Source: Mesostigma viride (lineage: Eukaryota > Streptophyta > Mesostigmatophyceae > Mesostigmatales > Mesostigmataceae). Taken from it: DNA of 64,000 nt. The stretch spans positions 83,501 to 147,500 of the forward strand of contig RPFO01001231.1 in the NCBI GenBank assembly GCA_009746045.1, given 5' to 3'. Under the pieces are notes generated by a model. The model had not been told where the DNA came from and ran no database searches. It saw nothing but the letters and a program-made list of their open reading frames with translations. Of the stretch, positions 63,717-64,000 are shown piece after piece. A program made the translations under genes and the position numbers. How positions within the stretch are numbered: position 1 is the stretch's first letter; every line of letters starts with the position of its first letter.

Positions 63717-64000
63717 GTGAGTATTTTAATAGACAATATTTCAAAAAAATTTGGCAATTTTCAAGCACTGAATCATATTAATTTGGAAATTAAAAGTGGA
63801 TCTATAATTGCCTTGTTGGGCCCCTCTGGTTCTGGTAAGTCTACATTATTAAGAATAATAGCTGGATTAGATACGCCAGATGAAGGGACAATTTGGATAT
63901 CTGGCAAAAATGCTAGTGGTTATTCTATACAGTCACGTAATATAGGTTTTGTATTTCAAAATTATGCTTTATTTAAAAATATGACTGTATACGATAATAT
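63717..64000 (+). CDS. cysA: Sulfate ABC transporter ATP-binding protein, 5' part
   Basis: The first 94 codons of an ABC ATPase, cut by the window edge. After a GTG start (63717) it reads [20 protein letters not shown], then Walker [10 protein letters not shown] at about residues 37-45 and the Q loop [16 protein letters not shown]. This fits CysA, the motor of the plastid-envelope sulfate importer. GGAG at 63704-63707 lies 9 bases before the GTG; there is no ATG in frame. The signature motif and Walker B are outside the window, so substrate rests on family resemblance. Confidence 0.85.
   Translation, partial: MSILIDNISKKFGNFQALNHINLEIKSGSIIALLGPSGSGKSTLLRIIAGLDTPDEGTIWISGKNASGYSIQSRNIGFVFQNYALFKNMTVYDN

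Overview
The window is a stretch of plastid (chloroplast) DNA from a green alga at the base of the streptophytes. The sequence is strongly A+T-rich. It carries photosystem, cytochrome b6f, ATP synthase, Rubisco, NDH, ribosomal and plastid RNA polymerase genes, with no introns anywhere: atpF, rpoC1, ycf3, ndhB, rps12, rps16, trnK-UUU, trnV-UAC and trnG-UCC are all continuous. Streptophyte features (ndh genes, chlB, rpl33, psaM, petN, ycf66) occur together with ancestral genes that most green plastids have lost: ssrA (tmRNA), odpB, tilS, bioY, ycf47, ycf65, ycf81, an ftsH-like gene, cysA, tufA, chlI and tRNAs for rare anticodons (trnA-GGC, trnL-GAG, trnS-CGA). This combination points to the Mesostigma/Chlorokybus lineage. 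The tmRNA tag matches the one I remember for the Mesostigma viride plastid, so Mesostigma is the best guess, unverified.

Layout. 1-2.2 kb (minus): start of the ribosomal protein block, rpl23-rpl2-rps19-rpl22-rps3, with rps3 cut by the window edge. 2.2-4.1 kb: trnA-GGC, ycf3, a decayed stretch, tmRNA and trnI-CAU. 4.2-8.2 kb: rbcL divergent from atpB-atpE, then trnM. 8.2-10.1 kb: trnG-UCC, chlI, trnR-UCU, trnV-UAC. 10.3-23.9 kb (minus): the cyanobacterial-style run rpoB-rpoC1-rpoC2-rps2-atpI-atpH-atpF-atpA. 24.3-27.6 kb: small photosystem and cytochrome subunits (petN, psb30, psaM, psbI, psbK) between tRNAs. 27.8-35.1 kb (plus): chlB, psaA-psaB-rps14, trnfM, rps16. 35.2-38.7 kb: odpB, trnK, tilS, trnF, a decayed region, ycf47. 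39.4-44.8 kb (minus): ndhC-ndhK-ndhJ, trnH, ycf66, trnL-GAG, psbM, trnL-CAA, ndhB. 45.6-48.9 kb: bioY, psaI, psbE-F-L-J, trnG-GCC, psbZ. 49.2-52.2 kb: trnS-UGA, a protease-dead FtsH-like AAA ATPase, trnD. 52.4-58.7 kb: rpl20, rps18, rpl33, psaJ, trnP, trnW, ycf81, rps12-rps7-tufA-rpl19. 58.8-62.4 kb (plus): ycf4-cemA-petA, an unknown gene, petL, petG. 62.8-64 kb: ycf65, trnV-GAC, trnE-UUC and the start of cysA.

How the genes connect. Besides photosynthesis and gene expression, the window holds pieces of lipid and cofactor supply: odpB (acetyl-CoA for fatty acid synthesis), bioY (biotin uptake, the ACCase cofactor) and cysA (sulfate uptake). trnI-CAU and tilS, the enzyme that modifies its anticodon to read AUA, are both encoded here, as is the tmRNA of ribosome rescue. 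Several conserved plastid proteins have kept their fold but lost catalytic residues (the FtsH-like protein, Ycf81). Most transcription units end in a perfect inverted repeat, the longest a 76-bp spacerless palindrome behind psbM. cemA has no in-frame ATG and looks shifted at a run of ten T residues. Two intergenic stretches hold decayed reading frames of unknown origin.
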